Shown here: piece by piece, positions 42,521 to 51,464 of the stretch
Position numbering within the stretch: the stretch's first letter is position 1
Layout: each line of letters opens with the position of its first letter
Source of the DNA: Thermoplasmata archaeon
GTDB taxonomy: Archaea; Thermoplasmatota; Thermoplasmata; Lutacidiplasmatales; UBA184
DNA: 64,000 bases
Direction: 5' to 3'
Assembly (NCBI GenBank): GCA_022750115.1
Contig: JAKIWI010000002.1
Location: 4,268-68,267, forward strand
Translations under genes and position numbers: made by a program
The notes under the pieces: model-generated
The model's database searches: none
The model's input: the letters and a program-made list of their open reading frames with translations, nothing else
What the model was told of the DNA's origin: nothing

Positions 42521-43408
42521 GTGTCCGGGCTGGTCGTCGTCACCGCGGCCGGGTTCGGCTCGCTGCTCGCGCTCCTGCTCCTGCTCGCGGTTGCCTTCGC
42601 CGCCGGGGCCGTGGGAGCCGCGCTCGGAACGGGGGGCGGGCTGTTCCTCGTGCCCGCTCTCGTCCTGCTGTTCGACGTCGACATCCATCTCGCGGTCGCG
42701 GCGAGCCTCATCAGCGTCATCGCAACCTCCTCCGCGTCAGCGTCGTTCGGCGTCGAGTCGGGGCTGACGAACGTCCGTCTCGCGATGTTTCTCGAGACGG
42801 GGACCGCGATCGGCGGACTTGCGGGGGCGATCATCGCGGTCACCGTCCTGGCCGCGCGCTCGAACGTACTCGCGTTCGTCTTCGTGCCGGTCGTTCTGCT
42901 GGCGGCGCTGCTGATGGCGTCGTCTCGGGACCGGGACATCGACCCCGACCCACCGCCCGACGCGTTGGCCCGAAGGCTCCGGCTCGAGGGCGAGTACATT
43001 GGCCCCGCGACCGGCATCCACCGCTCGTACCGGGTGACCCACACGCGCCTCGGTCTCGTCTTCGCCGGCCTCGCCGGGATCGCGTCGGGGTTGCTGGGCA
43101 TCGGCGGGGGGATCTTCAAGGTCCCGGCGATGAACGGGGCCATGAACGTCCCGCTTCGCGTCGCGGCCGCGACCTCCACGTTCATGATCGGCGTGACCGC
43201 CGCCGCAGGGGCGCTCGTCTACCTGTTCGCGGGGGACGTCGTGCTCGCGCTCGTGGCCCCGGTCGTTCTCGCGGTGTTCGTCGGGACGATCGTCGGTCGT
43301 CGGTACGGCCACACGGCTCCCATTTCCCGCCTGAAGCTCCTCTTCATCGCCGTCTTGGTGGTCTCGGCCTTCCTCATGGTCGCCCGCGGCGTGGGGGTGC
43401 TAGCGTGA
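42521..43408 (+). CDS. TauE/SafE-family membrane exporter
   Basis: 295 residues with about eight hydrophobic helices in two repeats. The first repeat has AALGTGGGLFLVPALVLLF, the second LLGIGGGIFKVPAMN, the family's paired glycine-rich signature. TauE/SafE proteins move sulfur-containing anions such as sulfite or sulfoacetate. GTG 42521 is the start. Its stop overlaps the DUF1634 gene by 4 nt, a common pairing. Confidence 0.93.
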   Translation: MSGLVVVTAAGFGSLLALLLLLAVAFAAGAVGAALGTGGGLFLVPALVLLFDVDIHLAVAASLISVIATSSASASFGVESGLTNVRLAMFLETGTAIGGLAGAIIAVTVLAARSNVLAFVFVPVVLLAALLMASSRDRDIDPDPPPDALARRLRLEGEYIGPATGIHRSYRVTHTRLGLVFAGLAGIASGLLGIGGGIFKVPAMNGAMNVPLRVAAATSTFMIGVTAAAGALVYLFAGDVVLALVAPVVLAVFVGTIVGRRYGHTAPISRLKLLFIAVLVVSAFLMVARGVGVLA

Positions 43409-43785
43409 GCGAGTTGGCGACGTCGGTCGCGCGAGATTCTCCCACGATGCGCAACTCCTTCGTCCGCGAACTCCGGGCCGGGGTCGCGGTGTCCGGAGCA
43501 CTGCTTCTTCTCGGACTGCTCGCCGTTGCGTGGCACGGGTCGGCGGGCATCGCGGGCGTGTCGGGCGTTCCCCCGCTCTCCCAGTTCGGGACCGATCTCC
43601 TCGCCGGCCAGGCATGGACGTTCCTCTGGCTCGGGGTCGCGGTATTGGCCCTGACGCCGGTCGTGCGGGTCGCGTTCGCGCTCGCCCAGTTCGCCCAGGT
43701 CAAAGACCGAGACTACGTCGGCCTCACCGCGTTCGTGCTCGCCGTCCTCGGCGTCAGCCTGCTCGTCGGAGTGACGGCCGCGTGA
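43405..43785 (+). CDS. DUF1634 family membrane protein
   Basis: 126 residues with three hydrophobic segments (~30-45, ~68-90, ~105-124). DUF1634 proteins usually lie directly beside TauE/SafE exporters, as here with a 4-nt overlap, so it may be a partner subunit. Its stop overlaps the GTG of the phosphodiesterase gene. Conserved ARG-type residues are not decisive. Confidence 0.85.
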   Translation: MSELATSVARDSPTMRNSFVRELRAGVAVSGALLLLGLLAVAWHGSAGIAGVSGVPPLSQFGTDLLAGQAWTFLWLGVAVLALTPVVRVAFALAQFAQVKDRDYVGLTAFVLAVLGVSLLVGVTAA

Positions 43786-45113
43786 CGCGCCCGGCGTTCG
43801 CGCCGCCCGAGGACCCGGCCGCCCGGCGGGTGTGGTCCGTCGATGCGTCGACCGGGCTCCCCAAGCCCCGCTACGATGGGCGGTCGATCGTGAATCTCGC
43901 GGTCAGCGTTCAGCAGAGCATCGGCCGGGCCAGCAAGGGGAGCGATTCCCCGCTCGCCCTCCCGCTCACCGAGGACCTCGATCCGTTCCACGGACGTCGG
44001 GCCCGGGGCACCGTCGTCGTGGTGTTGGTCGACGCGCTGGGTTGGACCGGATTCCGGCATTGGTGCGAGGGAGCGGGGGAGGCCGGCCGCGTGTGGGGCC
44101 AGAACGCTTCGCCCATCACCACCGTGTTCCCTTCGACGACGACGGCCGCCCTCGTCTCGCTGTCCACCGGCGTCCCCCCCGGCCGCCACGGGGTCGTCGG
44201 GTATCGCCAGTACCTCCCCCGATACGGGGTCGTCGGAGACATGCTGAACATGACCCCGGTCGGGGTCGGAAGCCGCGACTCCTTGATCGGTCCCGGCTGG
44301 CGGCCGTCGGACATCACCGGCGCACCGACGTTGTTCCGGCGCGGCCTGAATGCCACGGTGCTGTCGCGCGACATTTTCGAGGGGACGGGGTTCACGCGAC
44401 TCCTCTACGATGGCGCGGAGTTCGTGGGGTACGCGACCGCGGTCCACCTCGTCCAGCAGTTGGTCGCGATCCTCAAGCGGCCCCGCCCGCCGCCGGCGGT
44501 GTTCGTCTACTGGCCGGACCTCGACACGATCCAGCACCTCGCCGGGACCGACCCGCGCTGGTTCGACATGGAGCTCGACCGACTGGTGCACTTGATCGAG
44601 AGAACGGCGGCGGAGCTCCCCCGCAACCTCGTGGAACGGATCACGGTCGCGGTGACCGGCGACCACGGCCAGGTCCTCGCCGACCCCGCGCTGACCGTTG
44701 CGGTCGATGAGGAACCGTCGCTGGTGCAAGAGATGGTCCGCCCGCTCGCGGGGGATCGGCGCGCGGGGTTCTTCGCGGCGCGCCCGGGTCGACAAGCCGC
44801 GCTTCGCAAGGCGCTCGTTCGCCGGCTGCTCCCGAAGACCCCCGTGCTCGACCGTCAGGCCATCCTCGACGCGGGCCTCTTCGGCCCGCCGCCGTTCCAC
44901 CCCGAGATCGACGAACGGATCGGCGACGTGATCGCCCTTCCCCGGAGCCCCCAGTGCCTGACGTACCGGGTCCCGGGCGCGGCGCTCCCGAAACGGTTCC
45001 TCATCGGCGCGCACGGGGGATTGGAGGCGGACGAGCTGATCGTTCCGCTCATCCAGGGCTCGCTCGCCGAGCTCGGCTCGGTCCGGTCTCGCCTGACGCC
45101 CTCGAAAGCCTAA
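43782..45113 (+). CDS. type I phosphodiesterase/nucleotide pyrophosphatase-like protein (alkaline phosphatase superfamily)
   Basis: 443 residues. Two-metal alkaline phosphatase fold: VVLVDALGW (first Asp), the nucleophile Thr in SPITTVFPSTTTAAL, YWPDLDTIQHLAGTD (Asp and His), VTGDHGQV (Asp-His) and FLIGAHGGL (last His). There is no signal peptide, so it is probably cytoplasmic. Substrate could be nucleotide sugars, phosphodiesters or phosphonates. GTG 43782 overlaps the DUF1634 stop. Confidence 0.88.
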   Translation: MTRPAFAPPEDPAARRVWSVDASTGLPKPRYDGRSIVNLAVSVQQSIGRASKGSDSPLALPLTEDLDPFHGRRARGTVVVVLVDALGWTGFRHWCEGAGEAGRVWGQNASPITTVFPSTTTAALVSLSTGVPPGRHGVVGYRQYLPRYGVVGDMLNMTPVGVGSRDSLIGPGWRPSDITGAPTLFRRGLNATVLSRDIFEGTGFTRLLYDGAEFVGYATAVHLVQQLVAILKRPRPPPAVFVYWPDLDTIQHLAGTDPRWFDMELDRLVHLIERTAAELPRNLVERITVAVTGDHGQVLADPALTVAVDEEPSLVQEMVRPLAGDRRAGFFAARPGRQAALRKALVRRLLPKTPVLDRQAILDAGLFGPPPFHPEIDERIGDVIALPRSPQCLTYRVPGAALPKRFLIGAHGGLEADELIVPLIQGSLAELGSVRSRLTPSKA

Positions 45114-45117
45114 TTCC
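45108..45117 (+). promoter_or_regulatory. TATA-like element for the aIF5B gene
   Basis: gcctaattcc, 22-31 nt before GTG 45139 and overlapping the stop codon of the upstream phosphodiesterase gene, so initiation factor expression can be independent of the upstream operon. Confidence 0.45.
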
Positions 45118-45138
45118 ACACACGCCGTCGGGCGACTC

Positions 45139-46905
45139 GTGACCGACGGGCTCCGCCCTCCCATCGTCTCGCTGCTCGGTCACGTCGACCACGGCAAGAC
45201 GACGCTGCTCGACCGCATCGCCGGGTCGATCCGCGCCCAGCGGGAGGCCGGTGGGATCACTCAGCACATCGGCGCGCTGATGGTCCCGTTCGCCACCGTG
45301 CAGGCGCTGAGCCACGGGATCGTCTCGACGGAGGGATTCCAGATCCCCGGCCTGCTGTTCATCGACACCCCCGGCCATCGCTCGTTCGAGACCATGCGAC
45401 GCCGCGGCGGGGCTCTCGCGGACCTCGCCGTGCTGGTGGTGGACATCAAGGAGGGGTTCAAGCCCCAGACGCGCGAGTCGGTCCAGATCCTTCGCCACGA
45501 GAAGACCCCGTTCGTGGTCGCCCTCACGAAGATCGACCTCGTGCCGGGCTGGCGGAAACCGTCGGGCCCGGTCGCCCTCGCCGACCAGATCAGCCGCTCC
45601 GGACCGGAGTACGTCCGCGCCCTCGACGAGCGGATCTACTCGGTCGCGGAACAGCTCGACCAGGTCGGGTTCTCGGCCGACCGGTACGACCGCGTGAGCG
45701 ATTTCGCTCGGAACGTGGGTCTCGTCCCCGTCTCGGCCAAGACCGGGGTCGGGGTGGCCGAGCTCCTCGCCCTCCTCGTCGGACTTTCGCAACGATTCCT
45801 GAAGACGGAGCTCAAGATCAGTACGGGCGGCGGCGAAGCGACGATCCTCGAGCGCAGCGACCAGAAGGGGATCGGCCCGGTCGGGAACGTCATCGTCTAC
45901 CGGGGCCGCTTGAAGGTCGGCGACGAGGTCATCGCCAACGGCCGGCGCGAACCGTTCGCGACGCGGATCCGGGGGATCTACCGGCCCGCTCCCCCGAAGC
46001 GGGGCGCGGCGGGCAAGACCATCCGGCTCGAGTCCCTCACGGAGGTGGAGGCCGCGGCCGGCGTGTACATCTCCGCGCCGGGGATCGAGGACGCGATGCC
46101 GGGGGGCCTGCTCAAGGTCGTCCGCGATGCGGCCGACCGCGAGACGGTCATCCTCGCGCTCCAGTCGGAAAGTCATCCCGTCGCGGACCTCGCCGAGAGC
46201 GGCGTCGCGATCGCGGCCGACACCCTCGGCGGGCTCGAGGCCCTGGCCTTCGAGTGCCGCACCGAGAAGATCCCGATCCACGAGGCGGAGGTCGGCCCGA
46301 TCGCGCAGACGACCGTCGTCAAGGAGGCCGATGTCGAGGACGTCTCGCACCGCGCCGTGCTCGCGTTCCAAGTTCCCGTTTCCGACGAGGCCCTCGACGC
46401 GGCGAAGCTGGCCGACGTGCGGATCTTCCGCGGCGACGTGATGTACCGGATCCTCGAGGAGTACCTCGCCTGGCGGACCGAGCGCCTCTCGGCGCTGGAC
46501 GCCCAGCGACGGGTCGATACCGTCCATCCGGCGAAGCTCCAGATCCTCCCCGGGTTCATCTTCCGCGCGTCGAAGCCCGCGATCGTCGGCGTGAAGGTGC
46601 TCTCGGGGACCTTGCGACCGGGGGTGCGACTGATGAACCGGAAGGGCGAGGAGGTCGGCCTCCTGAAGTCGCTCCAGAAGGAGGGCGACTCGGTCCAGAG
46701 CGCGGAGGAGGGGACCGAGCTCGCCGCCTCGATCGACGGCGCCGTTGTGCACCGGACGATCGAGGAGGGGGACACCCTCTACGTCCAGTTCAACGAAGGG
46801 GCGGCCCGGGCGCTGCGCGCGGCGAACCTCACCGCGACCGAGAAGGCGGTCCTGGACGAAGTGGTCCGGATCCGCCGTCAGAGCTCCCCGTTCTGGGGCC
46901 AGTGA
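45139..46905 (+). CDS. infB: translation initiation factor aIF5B (IF-2 like)
   Basis: Promotes ribosomal subunit joining. 588 residues, typical for archaeal aIF5B. G1 GHVDHGKTTLLD, G2 GGITQHIGA, G3 DTPGHRSFETMR, G4 ALTKIDLV; a domain II barrel, then domains III and IV (FRASKPAIVGVKVLSG). No intein interrupts the G domain. GTG 45139. The 3' end overlaps the convergent membrane protein gene by 77 bp. Confidence 0.96.
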   Translation: MTDGLRPPIVSLLGHVDHGKTTLLDRIAGSIRAQREAGGITQHIGALMVPFATVQALSHGIVSTEGFQIPGLLFIDTPGHRSFETMRRRGGALADLAVLVVDIKEGFKPQTRESVQILRHEKTPFVVALTKIDLVPGWRKPSGPVALADQISRSGPEYVRALDERIYSVAEQLDQVGFSADRYDRVSDFARNVGLVPVSAKTGVGVAELLALLVGLSQRFLKTELKISTGGGEATILERSDQKGIGPVGNVIVYRGRLKVGDEVIANGRREPFATRIRGIYRPAPPKRGAAGKTIRLESLTEVEAAAGVYISAPGIEDAMPGGLLKVVRDAADRETVILALQSESHPVADLAESGVAIAADTLGGLEALAFECRTEKIPIHEAEVGPIAQTTVVKEADVEDVSHRAVLAFQVPVSDEALDAAKLADVRIFRGDVMYRILEEYLAWRTERLSALDAQRRVDTVHPAKLQILPGFIFRASKPAIVGVKVLSGTLRPGVRLMNRKGEEVGLLKSLQKEGDSVQSAEEGTELAASIDGAVVHRTIEEGDTLYVQFNEGAARALRAANLTATEKAVLDEVVRIRRQSSPFWGQ

Positions 46906-47491
46906 GCCCGGCGACCTCGTTCGCGTCGTCGGCCGACCGGGACACGATCGGCGGCGCGGCGCGGAAGTCGCCGCGCAGGAACAATCCGAGGAAGAGCCCG
47001 ATCCCGCCCACGACGGCCAGGATCCCGCTCGCGACCTCCGCCGTGATCTGCGCGAGCGTGGCGGGCGGGCTCACCTGCCATGATACGAGCGCCGTGGCGC
47101 TCACGTTCGCATACACATGGGCCGGGGTCGTCCACGCCAGTGCGTAGTTCGAGTCCAGCTTTCCGGACCAGTGGAGGGAACCGGAGGAGTTCAATGGCCA
47201 CGCCGCGAGCACCGGACCCGAACAGCTTGCGGCGCCGCCGGAGCACGTCGCGGCGTTGAGGGCGACGGAGATCCGCGCCGTGGACGTCCAACTGACCGTG
47301 AGCGAGCCCATGGCGTTGGAAGCTCCCGCGAACGGGAACACGCCGACCGACTCGGGCAGCGTGGCGTGACTCACCAATTGGGCCGAGGATTGCTGCTGAA
47401 TGCTCGGAGGGGGTAGGAGCAGGATCGCCACCAGCGCCCCGCCCCCGACGAGGAGGAACGACGTGCCGAGGACGACCAGCCACGGGCGCAT
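46829..47491 (-). CDS. two-span membrane protein of unknown function
   Basis: 220 residues. An N-terminal helix (~5-28, LVVLGTSFLLVGGGALVAILLL) and a second helix (~146-168, GILAVVGGIGLFLGLFL) frame an extracellular loop with NxS/NxT sequons and a Cys pair (CSGGAASC). The tail is cytoplasmic and Gly/Pro-rich. A TATA-like element lies 23-33 nt upstream. The coding 3' end runs through the last 77 bp of infB, an unusual convergent overlap. A shorter stop is not available, so it is likely real. Confidence 0.72.
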   Translation of the reverse strand: MRPWLVVLGTSFLLVGGGALVAILLLPPPSIQQQSSAQLVSHATLPESVGVFPFAGASNAMGSLTVSWTSTARISVALNAATCSGGAASCSGPVLAAWPLNSSGSLHWSGKLDSNYALAWTTPAHVYANVSATALVSWQVSPPATLAQITAEVASGILAVVGGIGLFLGLFLRGDFRAAPPIVSRSADDANEVAGLTGPRTGSSDGGSGPLRPGPPSRSR

Positions 47492-47513
47492 CGCTCGTCT
47501 AGGCCGGGACGAG

Positions 47514-47524
47514 TCGAAATAGCA
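47514..47524 (-). promoter_or_regulatory. TATA-like element of the two-span membrane protein gene
   Basis: Reads atgctatttcg on the minus strand, 23-33 nt before ATG 47491. Confidence 0.45.
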
Positions 47525-47577
47525 TTCGCACGGTGGGACGAGGGAACGTCCCTCGAGCGGAAAGAAGGACCATGACC

Positions 47578-47587
47578 CTCAAATAGC
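47578..47587 (+). promoter_or_regulatory. TATA-like element of the TFB gene
   Basis: ctcaaatagc, 24-33 nt before GTG 47611, consistent with a leaderless message. Confidence 0.5.
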
Positions 47588-47610
47588 CCGCCCCGTGTCC
47601 ATGTTAGACT

Positions 47611-48558
47611 GTGACAGGGTCCGGGGACCTCCCCAGTGACGAGGCGGCCGACGGCGCCGCCTGCCCGATGTGCGGGGCGCGTCACCGTGTGATGGACGCC
47701 GCCCTCGTCGAGGAGCACTGCGGCGAGTGCGGGTTGGTGTTCGACGGCAAGGCCCTGATCGCCCAACCGCCGCGCCGATCCGAGGAGGCCAGCTCCGATG
47801 GGTCCGGCCGTGGCATCGGGCCGTTCGTCGCCCCCGGGGGCAGCCGCCGCGCCCTCGGATCCGTCCTGACGGGTTCTCGAGATGGGCAGGGCCGGCCGCT
47901 CGGTTGGCACCGCCGCTACGAGTTCCAGCATCTCAACCGGGTTTCCCGCCGCCAGACGTCTCGAGCGATCGAAGGACCGCTCGACCGGTCGGAGGCACGG
48001 ACCGAGATCGCCCAATCCGGGGGCCGCCTCGGCTTACCAGTCGTCGTGATCCAGGAGGCGGAGCGGACGTTCCGGGAGGCCAAGGTTCGTGGCCTGTTCC
48101 GGGGCCGAAGCCTTCCCTCCAGCGTCGGGGCGACGCTCTACGCGGCCTGCCGACGCTACTCGATCCCACGGACTCTCGGCGAGGTCTCCAAGGCCGTGGG
48201 CGCCCGTCGGTCCGAGGTCGGCCGCGCGTTCAAGGTCGTCCAGCGGGGCGGAGTCGCTCCGGTGCAAGCGGTCAGCTCGCGCGCGTTCCTCGCTCGGTAC
48301 GCCGAAGAGCTCGCGCTTTCGGCCCAGGTCCGTCAGACGGTGGAAGAGATGCTGGAGGTCGCCCACGAGGACCCCGAACTGTCGGGCTTGTCCCCCCACG
48401 GCCTCGTGGCCGCACTGATCTACCTCGCCGCGGAGCGGAATGGCGAGCGACGTTCGCGGGCCCAGGTCGCCCACGTGAGCGCCGTCACCGAAGTGACGCT
48501 CCGCTCCACCAGTCGCCTCGTCGAGCGGCTGATGCACCGTACGGAAACGGTTCCGTAG
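47611..48558 (+). CDS. divergent transcription initiation factor TFB
   Basis: 315 residues. Zinc ribbon with Cys18, Cys21, Cys37 and Cys40. Two cyclin-like repeats follow (~115-215 and ~220-310): RSLPSSVGATLYAACRRYSIPRTLGEV is the clear first-repeat block and GLSPHGLVAALIYLA the second. The region after the ribbon lacks the usual GPEWR B-reader; it is Gly/Ser-rich instead. It recruits RNA polymerase with TBP, and the altered N-terminus suggests a specialised paralogue. Start GTG 47611. Confidence 0.9.
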   Translation: MTGSGDLPSDEAADGAACPMCGARHRVMDAALVEEHCGECGLVFDGKALIAQPPRRSEEASSDGSGRGIGPFVAPGGSRRALGSVLTGSRDGQGRPLGWHRRYEFQHLNRVSRRQTSRAIEGPLDRSEARTEIAQSGGRLGLPVVVIQEAERTFREAKVRGLFRGRSLPSSVGATLYAACRRYSIPRTLGEVSKAVGARRSEVGRAFKVVQRGGVAPVQAVSSRAFLARYAEELALSAQVRQTVEEMLEVAHEDPELSGLSPHGLVAALIYLAAERNGERRSRAQVAHVSAVTEVTLRSTSRLVERLMHRTETVP

Positions 48559-48607
48559 CGGATCCCTTGGGACGCACGGCGGCGCCCAGGGGCTGCGCGG
48601 TCCGGCG

Positions 48608-48832
48608 CTACTTGAGGAGATAGTAGCCGGCGGCCTTCTCGCGGACCTTGCGGCGAGCGAACCCCTTCGTCTGGAGTTCCTGGAGCGCGTTGAGCACCAT
48701 GTTCTTCGGGAGTTTCGAGGTCTGGGTGACGCGCTCGGCGGTCGTCATCTTCTCCTCGCTCGTCATGCCCATGTCGCGGAGCGCCTTGTAGACCTTCACG
48801 GCGTTCGGCGACACCTCGTCCTCGATCCCCAT
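48608..48832 (-). CDS. small winged-helix transcriptional regulator
   Basis: 74 residues, a single winged helix: a first helix (SPNAVKVYKALRDMG), helix-turn-helix TAERVTQTSKLPKNMVLNALQEL and the wing KGFARRKVREKAAGYYLLK. It is the size of stand-alone archaeal DNA-binding proteins. It lies 79 nt downstream of the RNA helicase on the same strand, so it may be co-transcribed or have its own weak TATA (cttatctc near 48865). Confidence 0.78.
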   Translation of the reverse strand: MGIEDEVSPNAVKVYKALRDMGMTSEEKMTTAERVTQTSKLPKNMVLNALQELQTKGFARRKVREKAAGYYLLK

Positions 48833-48911
48833 CGATGCGTCCCGGCCGGGGGACGAGTTCGGGGAGATAAGACCCGCCGCCCGACCGAGGGAGAGCCAAC
48901 GATCGACGGGC

Positions 48912-50255
48912 TCACCAAGTCGCGCGGCGCTCTCGCCGGGGTTCCTGGGTGGGCCGTCCGCTGCCGCGGCGCGGGGGTCCGCGGCCCCGCCCACCGCCGG
49001 AGCGGCCCCTCGCGGGACCCTCCCGACGGCCGCGGCCGCCGCCTCCGCCCCCACGGTACTGCCCCGCGTCTCGCGCGGGACGGTCGGGGGGAGGTCGGTC
49101 GTAATCGAACCCTGGGATCTTGGCGCGGCGGATCGGAACACCCAGACGCTGCTCGATCCGGTGAAGGTCATCCTCTTCCTCGCGTCCGACCAGGCTGAAG
49201 GCGTCACCGAGGCGCTGCGCCCGGGCGGTGCGGCCGACCCGGTGGATGTAGACGTCGGGCTCGGTGGGAATGTCGTAGTTCACGACGTGGCTGACTCCTT
49301 CGACGTCGATCCCTCGGGCCGCGATGTCGGTCGCGACGAGGACCCGGTGGTGGCCGGTGCGGAATCCGTGGAGCGCCTTGACGCGCTGGGCCTGGCTGCG
49401 GTCGCCGTGGATGACCGTCGCGTCGACGCGGCGCAGTTCGAGCTGGCGCATCAGTCGGTCGGCGCGGTGCTTGGTCCGCGTGAAGACGAGCACGCTCGTC
49501 ATCGTCTCGTCGGCGAGCAGCTCGATCAAGAGGTCGGTCTTGAGGTGGGACGGGACCGGGAGGGCGAGGTGGGATACGCCGACCGCGGCCGCGGCGGTCG
49601 GGTCGACTTGGACCGTCTTCGGCTCGTGGAGGAAGTCCTTCGCGAGTCGGACGACCTCGGGGGGCATCGTCGCGCTGAACAGCATCGTCTGGCGGCGGCG
49701 GGGCAGTCGCTCGAGGATCCGGCGCACGTCGGGCAGGAACCCCATGTCGAGCATTCGGTCGCCTTCGTCGAGGACCAGGATCTCCAAGGAATCGAAGCGG
49801 ACGTAGCCGCGCGACATGTGGTCGAGCAGTCGCCCGGGTGTGGCGACGATGATCTCGGCGCCGCCCCGCAGGGCGCGCTCTTGGTCGCCCATCCCAACGC
49901 CACCGTAGACCGCCGCTCCTTTCAGGCGGGTGTGGCGGCCGAGCTTGTCGAGGAACTCCTTCGCCTGCAGAGCGAGTTCGCGGGTCGGCGTCAGCACGAG
50001 GGCCAGGATGCGGCCGTTGGGACGGTCGAGGAGTCGCTCGAGGATCGGCAGGAGGAAGGCGGCGGTCTTTCCGGTCCCCGTCTGGGCGGTCCCGATGAGG
50101 TCGCGTCCGAGGACGGCGTCGGGGATCGTTCGGCTCTGGATCGGCGTCGGCTCGGTGTAGCCGAGCTCGCGCACCCCGGCGCGGATCGTGGGGTGGAGCG
50201 GCAACTCCTCGAAGGAGGAGGCCGTCGCGGGAGGCTCGGTCGGTGGGGCTGTCAT
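48912..50255 (-). CDS. DEAD-box family RNA helicase with Gly/Arg-rich tail
   Basis: 447 residues. Q motif (GYTEPTPIQ), motif I AQTGTGKT (57-64), motif Ia PTRELA, motif II DEGD (163-166; Gly in place of Ala), motif III SAT, motif VI HRVGRTAR. Residues ~400-447 form an Arg-Gly-rich RNA-binding tail with (R)GGGGGGRG repeats. Start ATG 50255 with TATA-like box 24-33 nt upstream. Probably unwinds RNA at low temperature or in ribosome maturation (inference). Confidence 0.93.
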   Translation of the reverse strand: MTAPPTEPPATASSFEELPLHPTIRAGVRELGYTEPTPIQSRTIPDAVLGRDLIGTAQTGTGKTAAFLLPILERLLDRPNGRILALVLTPTRELALQAKEFLDKLGRHTRLKGAAVYGGVGMGDQERALRGGAEIIVATPGRLLDHMSRGYVRFDSLEILVLDEGDRMLDMGFLPDVRRILERLPRRRQTMLFSATMPPEVVRLAKDFLHEPKTVQVDPTAAAAVGVSHLALPVPSHLKTDLLIELLADETMTSVLVFTRTKHRADRLMRQLELRRVDATVIHGDRSQAQRVKALHGFRTGHHRVLVATDIAARGIDVEGVSHVVNYDIPTEPDVYIHRVGRTARAQRLGDAFSLVGREEEDDLHRIEQRLGVPIRRAKIPGFDYDRPPPDRPARDAGQYRGGGGGGRGRREGPARGRSGGGRGRGPPRRGSGRPTQEPRRERRATW

Positions 50256-50278
50256 TCGGCTCCGACACTTTCGGGGGG

Positions 50279-50288
50279 GATTAACCGT
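50279..50288 (-). promoter_or_regulatory. TATA-like element of the helicase gene
   Basis: acggttaatc on the minus strand, 24-33 nt before ATG 50255. Confidence 0.5.
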
Positions 50289-50390
50289 TCCCACCTGCGC
50301 GTCGTGTCGCGACTTAGCCTGCCCCGAAGGTCGCCCGGAGCGGTGTGTCGCCGAAAGGATCCGGGAGTCCACCGGGTCGGTCCGCCCGGG

Positions 50391-51464
50391 TCAGAACCGG
50401 CGCCCGGTCGTCGGCCGGTCGAGCCACTCGGCGTCGGTGGCGCGGATGCCGTTCCAGACGTCCGCGGCGTCGAGTGGGCCGTCTCGGCCGTCGAGTCGCT
50501 GGAGCACGCTCCCTCGCGAGAGCGCCGTCGCGGCAGTTCGGATCAGGTCCGCTTGGGCCGCGGACTCGAGCGGTCCCGCCGGAGCCGCCTCGGCGAGGAC
50601 CGCGTCGAGGAGGTCATCGCGCTCGACCAGGTAGTGGAGGTAGCCCCGCAGGACTCGATCGCCCGGGCTCGACACGGCCGGCGGTGCGTCCGGCGGCGGA
50701 ACGACCGCCAGCGTACGGGGCTCCTCGCCTCGCTCCGAGAGCGCGAGGAGCATCCATCCGCCGGGATGCGAGGCGAAGGCGAGGCGCCCGTGGCTCGGAG
50801 AGAACGTCACCGGGAGCTCCGCCATGGACTCGGCCGCGTCGGGCGGCTCCTCCGGCGGAAAATCGGCGGCCTCCGGCCAAGGGAGGGAATCGTGCAGGGC
50901 CCTGCGCAATTCCTGGAGCGAATCCTCCCCGCGCTTCGGCCGGAATCTCACCCGGTGGCGCTCGAGCTCCCGGACCGACCCTGAACGAAGCCACTCTCGG
51001 CGCGCCGCCTCGATCTCCCCCGCGAGCCCCACCGACGGCGCCGATTTCGGTGGACCGTCCGCCCATCGCAGGATTCCGGACGGCTCGATCCCCGGGCACG
51101 AGAACACGAGCGTCGCCTGCGCGCGGTCGCTGACGTGCACCGTCACGGGAAACTCCGCACAGGGGGCGGGGCGGGCGGTGTGGGCGCCGCAGCGCAGGTC
51201 GTGGAGGAGGGAGCACGCTCCGCCGTTCGGACGGTGGTCGAGGAACGACCAGCCCCCCTCTCCGTCGACGATCGGGAGCATCGGCTCGATCTGGAGCAGC
51301 CGCGTCCGCTCCTCGGAGGTCACGGCGGGGCTTGCGAAGCAGCAGAGCCCGCAGCCCGGTCGACACTGGAACCGGAACCCGCCGAGGAGGGAGGTGTCCA
51401 GCGGCGGTAGCTCCACCCGGCGCTCCGACGGGTCAGCCGCGCCGGGACGGTCTCGGGGTCGCAT
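50391..51464 (-). CDS. YkgJ-type cysteine-cluster protein
   Basis: 357 residues. The N-terminal third holds the CxxxCxxCC motif (Cys34, Cys38, Cys41, Cys42) and later CSLL, RCGAH and PCAEFP, the zinc/iron-binding pattern of YkgJ/UPF0153 proteins. The remaining two thirds are family-specific, with Pro/Ala-rich and helical parts. Function in the family is unproven; metal binding or protein methylation/repair roles have been proposed. Its start overlaps the preceding HELAE protein gene by 32 nt. Confidence 0.8.
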   Translation of the reverse strand: MRPRDRPGAADPSERRVELPPLDTSLLGGFRFQCRPGCGLCCFASPAVTSEERTRLLQIEPMLPIVDGEGGWSFLDHRPNGGACSLLHDLRCGAHTARPAPCAEFPVTVHVSDRAQATLVFSCPGIEPSGILRWADGPPKSAPSVGLAGEIEAARREWLRSGSVRELERHRVRFRPKRGEDSLQELRRALHDSLPWPEAADFPPEEPPDAAESMAELPVTFSPSHGRLAFASHPGGWMLLALSERGEEPRTLAVVPPPDAPPAVSSPGDRVLRGYLHYLVERDDLLDAVLAEAAPAGPLESAAQADLIRTAATALSRGSVLQRLDGRDGPLDAADVWNGIRATDAEWLDRPTTGRRF

